Notes: a model not told the origin generated them from the sequence alone. 64,000 nucleotides of DNA from Agriotes lineatus (GCA_940337035.1 OW679203.1:24499495-24563494); one strand, 5' to 3'; shown: positions 38,505 to 49,495, counted from the stretch's first letter. Made by a program: numbers and translations.

Positions 38505-39640
38505 ATTTTATTTATTTATTTATTTCCAAGTTCGGTAAATTAACAGGCAGTAGGCCCAATAACAAATTTCCCAGATGAATTAAAAAAAATATAATTAAAG
38601 AGAGCTTGAACGCAAAAGTAAACATAATATTAATATTAACTTAATATATATAATAATAATAATAATAATAGTACCCAGGTTGCCAAACAGAGTAATAAGA
38701 AAAAGTTCTTCAACTAAACGAAAAAAAAGTTAATAAATTATAATGTATAATAATGTTTATTTGCATCGAAAATATCCAGTTTAATTATTATTTGTGATAT
38801 TTTTTTTAATAATTTACTAAATTAAGAGAGAAGCTGTCGAGATCTGTTTTAGTTGTTTGTGAGTTTGGTAAAAGTGATAAGCGAGATGCAGGCGAATTCA
38901 TGGCTGAGTTAGTGTGGTTGAACCGAATAGATAACAGTTGCTCGCTTCTGGTAGATTTTCCAGGAATTCTGAACGAAAAAAGTGAATAGCGGAGCGCAGT
39001 TTGTAATATTCATAATTATTTTATACATAATTACTAAATCGTATATATTTCTTCTTTTCCCGAGCGGAGTTGGATGAAATTTAAAGTGTGGAAATTTATA
39101 TAATAAATAATTTGGGAATTTTTCCATCTCAACGGTTCATATGAACTTGATATTATGGTGACCAGATAACAGATGCATATTCTAAATGACTTCTAACCAG
39201 AGCATAGAAAAGGATTATAAGTATTTCTAATTAAAAATCCTAAACTTTTACTTGCTTTTTGAACAATGCTATTATAATGAACGTCAAAAATCATTTAGGC
39301 ATCAAAAGTTACGCCTAGGTCTCTTACTTCTAATTTTGGCAATAACAAATGTTTAGTGATCATATAGTCAAATCTATTTTATGTCTGTTTCTTGTAAATG
39401 TTATTGTAAAACATTTTTCAATGTTTAATGTAAATTTATTATCTAAGCAATAGGCATAAAATAAATTGAAATCGTCTTGAAATATGCGGCGATCATTTAA
39501 ACTTTGAATTTTCGCATAAATTTTGCAATCATCTGCATATAAGAGAAATTGTGTTGATTTAAAACATTTGCTAATAATAATACTCAAAATTTCATCCTGA
39601 ACCCAAATATCTAAAAATATACAGGGTATCATATTTAAAA
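38505..39640 (-). mobile_element. 5'-truncated LINE (CR1/jockey-like RT), decayed
   Basis: The minus strand ends in a TAAA repeat tail (38508-38525). The frame 39632-39360 reads FLLYADDCKIYAKI and CLDNKFTLNIEKC (RT motif C and following). 39127-38909 reads RRNIYDLVIMYKIIMN, the typical C-terminal region. An ATA microsatellite lies at about 38650-38670. The insertion truncates the match between the duplication units. Confidence 0.7.
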
Positions 39641-40400
39641 AACAAAAATTGAGGACATTTCCGGCGAAACCGGAAGCGCTAAAAAATTATTTAATATGCC
39701 AGAAAATTGACTTTTGTGTATAGTTTATAACCCCTGCGTTTTATTTCGATATGTCAAAAACTAAAAAACTACAGGAGTGAGCCTCTTTTTTGTGGCATCT
39801 GGTTATAATAGAAAAACTTTGAAACAAGAAATATCCACCAACGGGACTTTCCAAGAGGCACGGCGCCTCTTTTGGACGCTTCCTAGTGCCCCTTGGGCGC
39901 CTCTTGGTGCTCCTTGGAACTCGCCCCCCCCCCCCACGCATAGCGGGGGTTGCGGGTGCCTAGTTACGCCACTGCTTATAATATTTTTTACAACAAAATG
40001 TATAGAACTAACTATGAAATCTTGCTGAATCGTATAATAATTATACTAATATTGAATTCGAAAAATTGTGATTTTATCTAAAATATTAGTTTGGTCTTGA
40101 TAATATAGATTCATTGGTGAATTAAAAATATTTACTTTAACAATTTCAAAATTTTTATTTTTTAATAGTAAATACGATATGCCTTAATTACTAATTATTG
40201 TACATACATACCGGTATCTATTTTATAATACGAATATTTATTGCTGGTTTAGCCATATCCGATCTTTAGACTATTTAAATAGTATATTGTATAACGAGTG
40301 CTGAAAAATGGTTATTTCACACGAGTATGAAAATTTGAGCCACGAGCCGTAGACATTTTTGTTTATTAACTTTAACAAAACGTATTTAGAACAGTTACAA
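39640..40400. other. Unclassified DNA with a GC-rich patch
   Basis: 39840-39970 contains a C-run and GGCGCC-rich sequence with chance frames on both strands. Nothing recognised. Confidence 0.4.
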
Positions 40401-40402
40401 AT

Positions 40403-40945
40403 TTACTTGTTGAAATTATAATTAATCGTAATATGAGAACAGTTATACAGACTTATAGGGACATTTGAAATTTCGGATTCGAGCTGGTTTTGTTCTGCTT
40501 GAACAGTGTTTTTTGATGATGTGAATGCTAGGTTTGGGGCTTCTTGCGTGGCCACATTTGGATTTTTTTGCGCTTGAAAACTTTCTTCTTCAGGGTTAAT
40601 ACTGGATGAGCTTGATAATAATGCTGGTGCCAGTTCTACTGATTGCACAATTCTATTGGAAATTTCCATTTTTTTGTTGAACGAGTCGTTTACATATCCT
40701 TCGGCAACTGCACTGGATTGCCAGCCACCGTGGCGTTTTAGTGTGAGAAGATCTCCGCCTGAATCGACAAGAATGGTGGCTGACGATCTTCGGAACGAAT
40801 GGCCTGTATAGGTTTCCGGGTTGGGCAGGTTTAAAAATTTTGCAATTTGCTTTACCATATTTCCAAACTTATTAATCCCTACAAATTGGGACGTACATTT
40901 CCCTTTCTGGTAGTTTATAAAGAAACGTTCATTTGGATGGGTCAA
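40403..40945 (-). CDS. Tyrosine recombinase C-terminal domain (Crypton-like), partial
   Basis: A 180-aa frame with the signature GHSFRRSSATILVDSGGDLL, then LKRHGGWQSSAVAEGYV. The H-x-x-R box (HSFR, about residues 49-52), the later H of KRHGGW and the Y of EGYV fit the catalytic block of tyrosine recombinases; the first Arg box is not included in this frame. The Ser/Glu-rich tail has no recognised domain. Upstream sequence runs within 20 bp into the frame over the minisatellite. The source could be a Crypton or a related YR element; DIRS-type origin is not excluded. Uninterrupted but incomplete. Confidence 0.65.
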   Translation of the reverse strand: MTHPNERFFINYQKGKCTSQFVGINKFGNMVKQIAKFLNLPNPETYTGHSFRRSSATILVDSGGDLLTLKRHGGWQSSAVAEGYVNDSFNKKMEISNRIVQSVELAPALLSSSSSINPEEESFQAQKNPNVATQEAPNLAFTSSKNTVQAEQNQLESEISNVPISLYNCSHITINYNFNK

Positions 40946-41064
40946 ATGTTTTGGTCGCTTACATCATATAAATAAAGGAGAACGATCCAAACGTGTGTGT
41001 CCGTCACGACAATTATTGCAGACGCTATGTCCCCCATTTGCGTTTGCATTAATTTCACCGTCGC

Positions 41065-41560
41065 CTCGATTTCGTGACCGGGGCGGAGCCCCGCAGGCCC
41101 CTGTGGAGAGGAGCAGAGCCCCGAGGGCCCCCTTGAAGAGGGACGGAGCCCCGACAGTTCCTTTGGAGAGGAGCTGAGCCCCGGGGGCCCCCTTGGAGGG
41201 GTCGGAGCTCCAAGAACCCCCTTGGAGAGGGGCGGAGCCCCGTGAGCCCCTTAAAGAGGTGCGGAACCCCGATGGCCCCCTTGGAGAGGGGCGAAGCCCT
41301 GAGGGCCCCCTTAAAGAGGGGCGGAACCCCGACAGCCCCCTTGGAAAGGGGCGAAGCCCCGGAGGCCCCCTTAGAGGGGGCGGAGCTCCAAGAGCCCCCT
41401 TGGAGACGGGCGAAGCCCTAAGGGACCCCTTTAAAAGGGGCGAAGCCCCGAAAGCCCCCTTGGAGAGGAGCGGAGCCCTAAGGGCCCCCTTGAAGAGGGA
41501 CAGAGCCCCGTGAGCCCCCCTTGGAGAGGGGCGGATTCCCGAGGGCCCCATTTTAAGCAA
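41065..41560. repeat. 30-bp GC-rich minisatellite
   Basis: Roughly sixteen units of about 30 bp of the type CCCCCTTGGAGAGGGG followed by CGGAGCCCCGA, each itself partly palindromic. The period is a multiple of three without stops, so both strands show open frames (198 aa minus, 106 aa plus) with about 10-residue repeats. Sharply GC-rich against AT-rich flanks. Confidence 0.85.
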
Positions 41561-41708
41561 TTATTCTCTTTTAAAATGATAACAGATCTCCTTTAGATGG
41601 TTAACATCAATTAAAACTTGCGCGGGTGTTTATCTACAAATAGCTCCTGTTTTATTAAAAAACTGTTTTAAAACGGTGATACTGAAACTAACAATAATGG
41701 TTTTCAGT

Positions 41709-42903
41709 TGTAATGTAGCATGCTGTGAGAATGCTTAATTATTTTCAATTAATATCAAGATATCAAAAGGGTATCATGTGATAACAAGTGTAAGAGAATA
41801 ACGGGTGGCAGTAAATATTAGCAACCAAGAGGTTGTTGACAAGAGTAAAAAAGTTTCTATAATTTAAAAGAATCTCCGTCAAAATAGTCACATTAAAGGT
41901 CTAATAATACCTTTAATTGTGAGGATATAATTCAATTTGATACGTGTTAGTAAGAATAGCCTTCTGCACGATCAAATACTGACCAAGGGGTCAATATTAG
42001 TCTTCACATAGTGAGTTGGAGATTTATAGAAGCCATTTCAAGTGGTCATTGGTGTACAAGCAATCAGTTTAGTGAGTGTTTGTGTGTTGGGCATGCTGCA
42101 ATACCGTTTTAAGAAAATATTAAACGGTCAAGTCTGCCTACAACGAGCTTTTATGGGTCATCATCATCTTCAAGTAGGTGTTTGACGACTTCGATCAGTG
42201 TGAAACTGATATTAGAACTTCATCCCAAGTACGAGTTTGGCTGTGGAAGGTTAGTGTATTCTAGTAACAGTTTGGATACGGCAAATTTAGAATTTAAAAC
42301 TTGTATTTAGATTTAGAGAATCTTAGAATATTAAGTTTTCTAAATTAATATTGTGATTTGAGTACTCGACGGTTTCGATCTTTATAATTAGAAATTTATC
42401 ATTTGGGTTTAGTTATTTTTGGAAAAGTATTTAACCTCATTTATTGGAACTTTCATTTAATTAAATAATTTTGACAACTTTAATCTGACTATTAATTTGT
42501 AATGTCAATTCAAACGTTTAATACACTATAACAGTTAATTAGATTCAAACTCAAGTACTAAGAGTGTGATTTAAATAATTACATTAATATTTATTTAGTT
42601 ATTCAAAGTACAATTCATTAATACAGTAAATATATATTTGACATTAACTCATTCAGCTGGGAAGTACAGAGAGTCTCAATTGCTAAATAAGCTGGCTAGC
42701 CGAGGTATATTTAAACATGACATAATTTCAACGTCAATTATGAAAGTATGATATATGTCAATATATGATTCAGTTGAAAGCAACAAGGTAAGTGAGAATT
42801 ATATACATTATTATTGATATTACTTCTGTGAATTAAGCAAACAGGGTAGATATCACTAGTTTTTATTATACATAAAAACTCCTACAGAAAGAGTAGTATA
42901 ATA
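41709..42903 (+). repeat. 5' LTR of the integrase-only element
   Basis: Direct repeat partner of 44560-45755. One-base indel near 42400 (CATTTGGG against CATTTTGGG) and three substitutions noted. Confidence 0.9.
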
Positions 42904-43075
42904 AAATTGGCGCGCAACGTGAGGCTCGAAAGAGTATAACAAAATTGTCGCGCAACGTGAGACCCGAAAGGAAGGTGTAATAAATTTAGCTCCACAAAGT
43001 GAGGCGCGAAAGATAAACAAATAAGATTGTAAAATAATTGGTATCGATCAACGTGAGGGTTCGAGGCATTTAGAA
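42904..43075 (+). promoter_or_regulatory. Primer-binding site followed by PBS-like repeats
   Basis: After the LTR, AAATTGGCGCGCAACGTGAGG is echoed three more times in decaying form (AAATTGTCGCGCAACGTGAG near 42932, a third at about 42977, a fourth CAACGTGAGGGTTCGAG at about 43050), each followed by a CGAAAG-like sequence. Only the first sits directly at the LTR edge. Confidence 0.6.
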
Positions 43076-43142
43076 GAGAGGATACGTATATGAATTTGCG
43101 GTCGGGTTTTAGAAAACCAACAAGGAAGTTAAAGAAAATGAA

Positions 43143-44414
43143 ATGGTAACGAATGAACAGGGAAAGAGTGATGAATTGAAATTAAATTATAAGATTCATG
43201 AAAATATATTGTTTAAAAGAAGCAAGAGAAGTGAAGAATGGTGGTTACTATGTATTCCAGAAAAGTTAGAAAGAGAATTGATAAATGAGTATCATCAAAT
43301 GTATGGACATTTTGGTATCAAGAAATGTACTGCACTATTAAAAGAAACTTGTTATATTACAAATATAGAACGTAAGGTTCAGAAAATATTAAAATACTGT
43401 GATTTATGTCAAAGAACTAAAGTAAGCAACAGGAGTCAGAAAACTCTCATGAGGAACATTGAAGCATTACAACCATTACAAATAGTATCTGTAGATTGGT
43501 TTGGTCCTTTACCTAGAGGAAAGTATGGAGTTACTTGTATATTTGTAATGAGAGATATATTTACAAAATTTGTTAAACTATATACAATCAAGAAACCAAA
43601 TACTAAATCATTATTAAATAGAATTTTAAATGATTTTATAATTAATATAGGTAAGCCAGTTATAATTTTATCAGATCATGGATCACAATTTACAAGCAGA
43701 TTATGGAAAGAAAAACTTAATGAACAGGGGATACAGTACAGGTATTCTGCTATTTATCACCCACAATCAAATCCAGTAGAAAGGATCATGAGAGAATTAG
43801 GCAGAATGTTTAGGTGTTATTGTAATATGAAGCATACAAGTTGGCCAAGTTATGTACAACATATAGAAGATTGGTTAAATTGTGTGGAAAGTGATACTAC
43901 AGGATCAACACCTTATGAATTAATGAAAGGTCATAAACCGACTAGAATCATAGAAAATTTAATCAGATTTCCTGAAAGAATTGACACAACTACAGATCTA
44001 AAAATACAGTTAGCACAAGAAGTTTTTTTATCAAAGGCTCAAAGAAGAAAACGAAGACATGATAAGAATGTGGAACGTCCTATAAAATTCATGAGAGGCG
44101 ATTTAGTATTAGTTCGAAATCACTTACAATCGTCAGTAATAGAAAAAACGATTAAGAAGTTCTTTTTACTATATGAAGGTCCATATGAAGTGGTCAAGGA
44201 AGTAGGGGAAAATGCCTATGTTCTAAATTATCCTGGGGAAAATAGGTATAAGTATACCCAAAATGCTTATAATTTAAAGAAGTATTATCATGAGAATAAT
44301 ATCAATAATGTAGTAAATCAGGTTATAGTATATCACAATAATGTAGATAAAAATGTTAATTGGAAAGAAGTTATGTCATGGGGTTACCTTAATAATGATG
44401 TAAATACAGAGTAA
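43143..44414 (+). CDS. Ty3/gypsy-type integrase, intact frame
   Basis: The 423-aa frame has the HHCC zinc-binding region (H51, H56, C86, C89), a catalytic core with D118 in VDWFGP, D178 in LSDHGSQF and E213 in SNPVERIM, and a C-terminal GPY/F module with YEGPYEVVKE and NAYVLNYP. All catalytic residues are present, with no stop or shift. The first ~40 residues resemble the linker that normally follows RNase H, which indicates loss of the upstream pol domains. Family role: inserts the reverse-transcribed copy into host DNA. The start codon is uncertain because a natural product would be part of a polyprotein. Confidence 0.85.
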   Translation: MVTNEQGKSDELKLNYKIHENILFKRSKRSEEWWLLCIPEKLERELINEYHQMYGHFGIKKCTALLKETCYITNIERKVQKILKYCDLCQRTKVSNRSQKTLMRNIEALQPLQIVSVDWFGPLPRGKYGVTCIFVMRDIFTKFVKLYTIKKPNTKSLLNRILNDFIINIGKPVIILSDHGSQFTSRLWKEKLNEQGIQYRYSAIYHPQSNPVERIMRELGRMFRCYCNMKHTSWPSYVQHIEDWLNCVESDTTGSTPYELMKGHKPTRIIENLIRFPERIDTTTDLKIQLAQEVFLSKAQRRKRRHDKNVERPIKFMRGDLVLVRNHLQSSVIEKTIKKFFLLYEGPYEVVKEVGENAYVLNYPGENRYKYTQNAYNLKKYYHENNINNVVNQVIVYHNNVDKNVNWKEVMSWGYLNNDVNTE

Positions 44415-44559
44415 CTTGGTTAACAAGGTTAATTTTAGAATTTTAATATTTTTGAAATGAGTTAAGGTTAATTGTAAATAATTTAAAATAGACAAATATC
44501 AATTTTTACATAAAAGCTCGTTAGAGATCTTTTAAATGAAAAAATTGGGGGGAATAAAC

Positions 44560-45755
44560 TGTAATGTAGCATGCTGTGAGAATGCTTAATTATTTTCAAT
44601 TAATATCAAGATATCAAAAGGGTATCATGTGATAACAAGTGTAAGAGAATAACGGGTGGCAGTAAATATTAGCAACCAAGAGGTTGTTGACAAGAGTAAA
44701 AAAGTTTCTATAATTTAAAAGAATCTCCGTCAAAATAGTCACATTAAAGGTCTAATAATACCTTTGATTGTGAGGATATAATTCAATTTGATACGTGTTA
44801 GTAAGAATAGCCTTCTGCACGATCAAATACTGACCAAGGGGTCAATATTAGTCTTCACATAGTGAGTTGGAGATTTATAGAAGCCATTTCAAGTGGTCAT
44901 TGGTGTACAAGCCATCAGTTTAGTGAGTGTTTGTGTGTTGGGCATGCTGCAATACCGTTTTAAGAAAATATTAAACGGTCAAGTCTGCCTACAACGAGCT
45001 TTTATGGGTCATCATCATCTTCAAGTAGGTGTTTGACGACTTCGATCAGTGTGAAACTGATATTAGAACTTCATCCCAAGTACGAGTTTGGCTGTGGAAG
45101 GTTAGTGTATTCTAGTAACAGTTTGGATACGGCAAATTTAGAATTTAAAACTTGTATTTAGATTTAGAGAATCTTAGAATATTAAGTTTTCTAAATTAAT
45201 ATTGTGATTTGAGTACTCGACGGTTTCGATCTTTATAATTAGAAATTTATCATTTTGGGTTTAGTTATTTTTGGAAAAGTATTTAACCTCATTTATTGGA
45301 ACTTTCATTTAATTAAATAATTTTGACAACTTTAATCTGACTATTAATTTGTAATGTCAATTCAAACGTTTAATACACTATAACAGTTAATTAGATTCAA
45401 ACTCAAGTACTAAGAGTGTGATTTAAATAATTACATTAATATTTATTTAGTTATTCAAAGTACAGTTCATTAATACAGTAAATATATATTTGACATTAAC
45501 TCATTCAGCTGGGAAGTACAGAGAGTCTCAATTGCTAAATAAGCTGGCTAGCCGAGGTATATTTAAACATGACATAATTTCAACGTCAATTATGAAAGTA
45601 TGATATATGTCAATATATGATTCAGTTGAAAGCAACAAGGTAAGTGAGAATTATATACATTATTATTGATATTACTTCTGTGAATTAAGCAAACAGGGTA
45701 GATATCACTAGTTTTTATTATACATAAAAACTCCTACAGAAAGAGTAGTATAATA
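44560..45755 (+). repeat. 3' LTR of the integrase-only element
   Basis: Direct repeat partner of 41709-42903, preceded by the purine tract at about 44540-44559 and followed by CAGT. Confidence 0.9.
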
Positions 45756-45759
45756 CAGT

Positions 45760-46850
45760 TGAAAACGTCTGAAATATTACTGAAATATGACTACAAATAC
45801 CTGTTTAAAATGCAGGAGTCGTCTGTACCGCATTCACTCCATTTGTTACACTGTGACAGAATTTTCATGTGCATTTTGTTAACGGTGTCAGTGACATTTA
45901 GTAACAAAATATTACTAAAGTCAAAATTATTGCTTGGTTAAAGTTTATTTTTCATTCGAATTTACTTTATTTTTGTGTATAAAACACAAGTGTACATCAA
46001 TGATGATACAATATTTATTTTGATGCTTAGGCCGTGTTCAGTAACTGAGCTACTTTAGATAATTTATAAAATGTCAACGTCTTATTTTGACATTAGTAAC
46101 TTTTTGTTTGTAACTAAATATGCTTACACTGCTAAAAATATTCAGTAGGACATTGAAACGACTCTTAATGGCGGATTTTAAAACAACAAATCAGAAACAG
46201 TACCAAAATTGACCACACTGTCATTAATATAGGCACTGGACTGTGTACCTGTCAACACGTTAGTTCGTGGTGTGTATTTTTGCGATATTTGTGTGGTGTA
46301 TTTCGTGTGATCTGCTGTTATCTATGTTGTCTCGAGATGCCAACCATTGTTCCTTTTTCGCCTTCTGTTGGCATGAAACCGGTGACATCAATAACTCGGC
46401 AGAAGCGATGAGATTAAGAATCGAAAAATCGATGTAAGATCGATAATCGAACTGATCTAGAAAATTGGCGAAACTGGCGAAATGTTTAGCAGAGGTTTCT
46501 CAAATTTGGCATCTCGAGGCACATACGATGACGTGTTGATTGTATGGGACGTGTTTTTTTTAGATCATGTCGACAATTAGTAGTGCGATGGCTCCTCTTG
46601 GAGCCTTTCAACGGTTAGGTGAAAGCAGTGAGCTTCCACCTTACCACGTGAACGTTCCTCTTGGTTTAGAGGACCGGTATTTCCCTATTTCTTCCTCCAC
46701 AAAAGCACCATCTGCTTCCTGTCATGCGAAATGTTGTGTTTTCTGAGATGGTGTAACAAGTGTGTAACAGAACGGAATGGCCCTACGTAATAGGCCTAAA
46801 AATGGTGGTAAATTGAATAGCAGCCCCGTTTAAAAACAAAAATGTACAGA
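45760..46850. other. Unclassified noncoding DNA
   Basis: The frame at 45759-45941 is chance. Around 46060-46125 a short stretch resembles 160-215 (AGTAACT...TTTGTAACTAAATAT). No gene seen. Confidence 0.4.
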
Positions 46851-46854
46851 AACA

Positions 46855-47362
46855 TTAAACTTGTTATTGTTTTACATTGACCCAGTTCTGGATTAAGAAC
46901 TCCTCAAACGAATAAAAGGGATTCTTTAGCAGGCACTGTTTTACAGTAGTTTTGAATTGTTTTGCAGGGAGAGTTCGCATTGTTTCCGATAAGTCATTAA
47001 TAAATATTAAAAATAGGAGGGGACCCAATATTGATCCGCCCTGTGGGACACCATATTTGATAATTTACGAATCCGTTAAATGGTTATTAAAAATAACAAG
47101 TTGTTTTTTATTGTACAGATATGATTTTATTAAATTTTGACTGCTTGGAACAAAATTATAATTGGATAACTTTTCCACTAAGAGCTCGTGGCATACACAA
47201 TCAAAGGCCTTTGTAAGGTCAATCAACGTTGCTAAGGAGATCTGTCCGTGTTCAAAGGTGGCAGTTATTTTTTCTGTGAAAGCTATCAGTGTATCACTTG
47301 TCGTGATATTTTTCCTGAAACCAAACTGCGATTTATTTAGTAAATTGTTATTTTTAAAATAG
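46855..47362 (-). pseudogene. LINE RT fragment with internal deletion
   Basis: On the minus strand: SQFGFRKNITTSDTLIAF, IDLTKAFDCVCHELL (motif A), then after one stop GVPQGGSILGPLLF (motif B) and FINDL; the frame then passes directly to FKTTVKQCLLKNPFYS, which resembles the C-terminus of CR1-like LINE proteins. The YxDD motif is missing, so the middle of the RT was deleted. Confidence 0.7.
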
Positions 47363-47389
47363 GTATGGATCTAGCTGCTATCCTGTATA

Positions 47390-47640
47390 ACAGCTGCTTG
47401 GATTCTTAAAAGTGTTTATTTACATTTTTCTACAGGTCCACTTTCTATTTACTTTAGTCATAACCTATATTTAAACGTGCTGTTCTTTGTTAACGTTCTT
47501 TTTCTTTCAAATTGTTTATTTGCTTGTACATACCTTGTTGTTTCATCGAACCACCTAGCATGTTATAAAACCGAAAAGAAAACAAAGTGACTCTATCATA
47601 AGTTTTCAATAAAAATTGACTATTTAAATTTAGTCCTACT
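47390..47640. repeat. Repeat D, copy 2
   Basis: Collinear with 24740-24985 at its start and with 60840-60940 at its end (GAAAAGAAAACAAA, GTTTTCAAT-AAAATTGACT). At its TTAA the third copy carries an insertion. Confidence 0.55.
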
Positions 47641-48051
47641 TTCAGCTTAAAGTTCCTAGTATTAGCTTTACCTATTTATTGATTATAAGCTAAATAAAAT
47701 AACGTTAATACGAGTACAAATGTTTTATTATTAAACTGGCAAATATCGATAGGGGTGGATATCCCCATCTTTTAATATAAATATCCAATCAATATTAGTT
47801 GCATACGTGCAGAACTATCGTAATAGAGAAACAAGAATTTGCTAAAGAAAACATTTTGTTACTGAAGATGTTGCAATTGTTTTGAAAACCCTGCATTTGT
47901 TCATTTTGTCTCAGCTCATTAGTAATTGCATATTTCTCCTTTGACTTTAACGTGACTGTTTTTATCAACTTCATTTTTAGTAATACAGTTACAAGTCTTG
48001 CGGGGAGTGAAACTCTAGTAGTGTTTGATGAATGTGTCGTCTTATTGTTTG

Positions 48052-48985
48052 ATAACCGCAAGGAATTAACTACTTTATGAAGGTTTGTTAAACAGCAGAA
48101 GTATGTTAATTTCTGCGGTTTTACAAACCCTATTATTTGGAGTAACCAGGCAACCTTGTAGGGGTTTGTTAAACTGGTACTATACTACTACAAGGTTGTC
48201 TGGTTACTCCAAATAATAGAATAAATATGCGTGTGACGTTGCGTAGAACGAATCTATAAATATGCAAAGTTATTAGAAATTGGATACCAGTTCTTATTTA
48301 GCAGTAAACGACATACATAATTCCCATGTTTTCTCTGTGGTTGAAGTTGTATTGATGAAAGTGTAAGTGCGATACATATTTGAATAAATTAATATTTGTG
48401 AGTGAGTGTTCGTTTGCTTTAGGAGCTACATGATGTGACCATCATCAAGGTTAACATTTTTACTATATCATATAATAAGCCTGGGAAGTATTAGAATCGT
48501 GCAAAAATTCAGAATTGATAAGAGTAATATGGAAATACGAATTTTGAGGATTTAAAAAGTTTTGTCTATAAAAAATATTTGTACCTATGTATGGGTGACT
48601 GATTGTGTACACTTGACCCATAGTTTAGAACGCTGATCTTATATTTGATAATGTTTCCATCTAGAAATAAAGTTTCCACTAGTTTCGGAAAATACTTGAG
48701 GTTAAAAATGTATTTTTTCCCATCTCAATTTGTTTCGGAAAATGTGAGATCGTAAGGGTGCTGTCTCCAACAAGAGTCCACTGGCCAGCGACCAGTATTA
48801 AAAACAAAAGTGCTAGGAATATTTGAAGTCGATTTTTATTGTTTTTGTTAAAGAATGGATATGGAATTTGTAACATCGTGATGTAATTTGATAGTCTTTT
48901 GATGTAAATAATAAAAATTGAATTATCTGTAATTATCTTTTTATATTAGGTTTGTTAAATACATTTTAGTGTGGCGTTTGTCGGG
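48052..48985. repeat. Repeat E, copy 2, with added hairpin
   Basis: Collinear with 27515-28390. In addition it has a 30-bp inverted repeat with one mismatch (48131-48160 and 48189-48219; TATTATTTGGAGTAACCAGG and complement) of which copy 1 keeps only the right arm. Confidence 0.6.
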
Positions 48986-49294
48986 TTATAAAGTTGGAGC
49001 GCGTCGTTTGAGATGCGTAGCAAGCATTGTATTAGGTGTGTATCTTGGTGATGTGTGGACCTTGTTACTCTATCTCTTAGGTCTGTCGTTCTGAGTAGAG
49101 CAAATTCTATTTATATTTCTAACTAACGAACGACTTTCGGGATTGGATCCCGTGTATTTTTTCCCACTTTTATAAGGGGCTTCATCAGGAGGTAAGCACA
49201 AGAGCACGGTAACTCACCGTGTGAGTCACACTAGAGGCAAAACTCTTCTAACAATCGGAAAAGGAAAGAGTAGAATTTATAGGAAAAGTGTCGT

Positions 49295-49495
49295 CGCTGT
49301 GAGCGAATGGCGCATAGAGCAAATGATCGCCTCTTAGGGGGCCGGCCCGGGTTCAATTCCTGGCCACTGTAAAAAAAATTTAAAAATCGTGCGCTCCCCG
49401 GCTACCACGCTAACACCCGTGGTAGTCTTTAACGTCTAACAAGGGAATTATTCGAATTCGACTGACAAGACTAGTCACCTACCCGTTTTAAAAGC
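49295..49495 (+). mobile_element. tRNA-derived SINE F
   Basis: Head with decayed A-box AATGGCGCATAGAGCAAATG and B-box GGTTCAATTCC, then body CGTGCGCTCCCCGGCTACC and CACGCTAACACCCGTGGTAG. The body recurs at 55690-55785 on the minus strand. Confidence 0.6.

Larger units (their letters stand above)
28945..38505 (+). repeat. Segmental duplication, unit 2 (contains IDS copy 2)
   Basis: Direct-orientation partner of 240-11820. Unit-specific insertions here include about 29137-29537 (not recognised; begins with a small hairpin, AGTCGCGA/TCGCGACT-like), about 29660-30170 (not recognised), about 32316-33420 (long-TIR element) and about 34318-35932 (LINE). Unit 1 instead carries the 5S-SINE, two SINE B insertions and about 1.8 kb with Helitron and foldback sequence. 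Confidence 0.8.
41709..45755 (+). mobile_element. Young Ty3/gypsy-type LTR element, integrase only
   Basis: LTRs at 41709-42903 and 44560-45755 (1195 and 1196 bp) start TGTAATGTAGC and end GTATAATA. Reading across, I noted only about four differences. Target duplication CAGT flanks the element. Primer site TGGCGCGCAACGTGAGGC at 42908 resembles the tRNA-Lys type. A purine tract AATTGGGGGGAATAAAC precedes the right LTR. The 1656-bp internal region holds only an integrase frame; gag, protease, RT and RNase H are absent. Confidence 0.9.

Noticed and set aside
40964..41560. 198-aa minus-strand frame with Gly/Pro/Ser-rich repeats, collagen-like at first sight
   Set aside because: It is a by-product of the 30-bp minisatellite; the opposite strand is equally open.
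41709..45755. A CRISPR-like or satellite array from the long direct repeats
   Set aside because: Two 1.2-kb repeats with primer site, purine tract and target duplication are LTRs.
49155..49200. Another hammerhead candidate (minus, CCTGATGAAGCCCC)
   Set aside because: Stem II pairs poorly and GAAA is replaced by an A-run; too degenerate to report.
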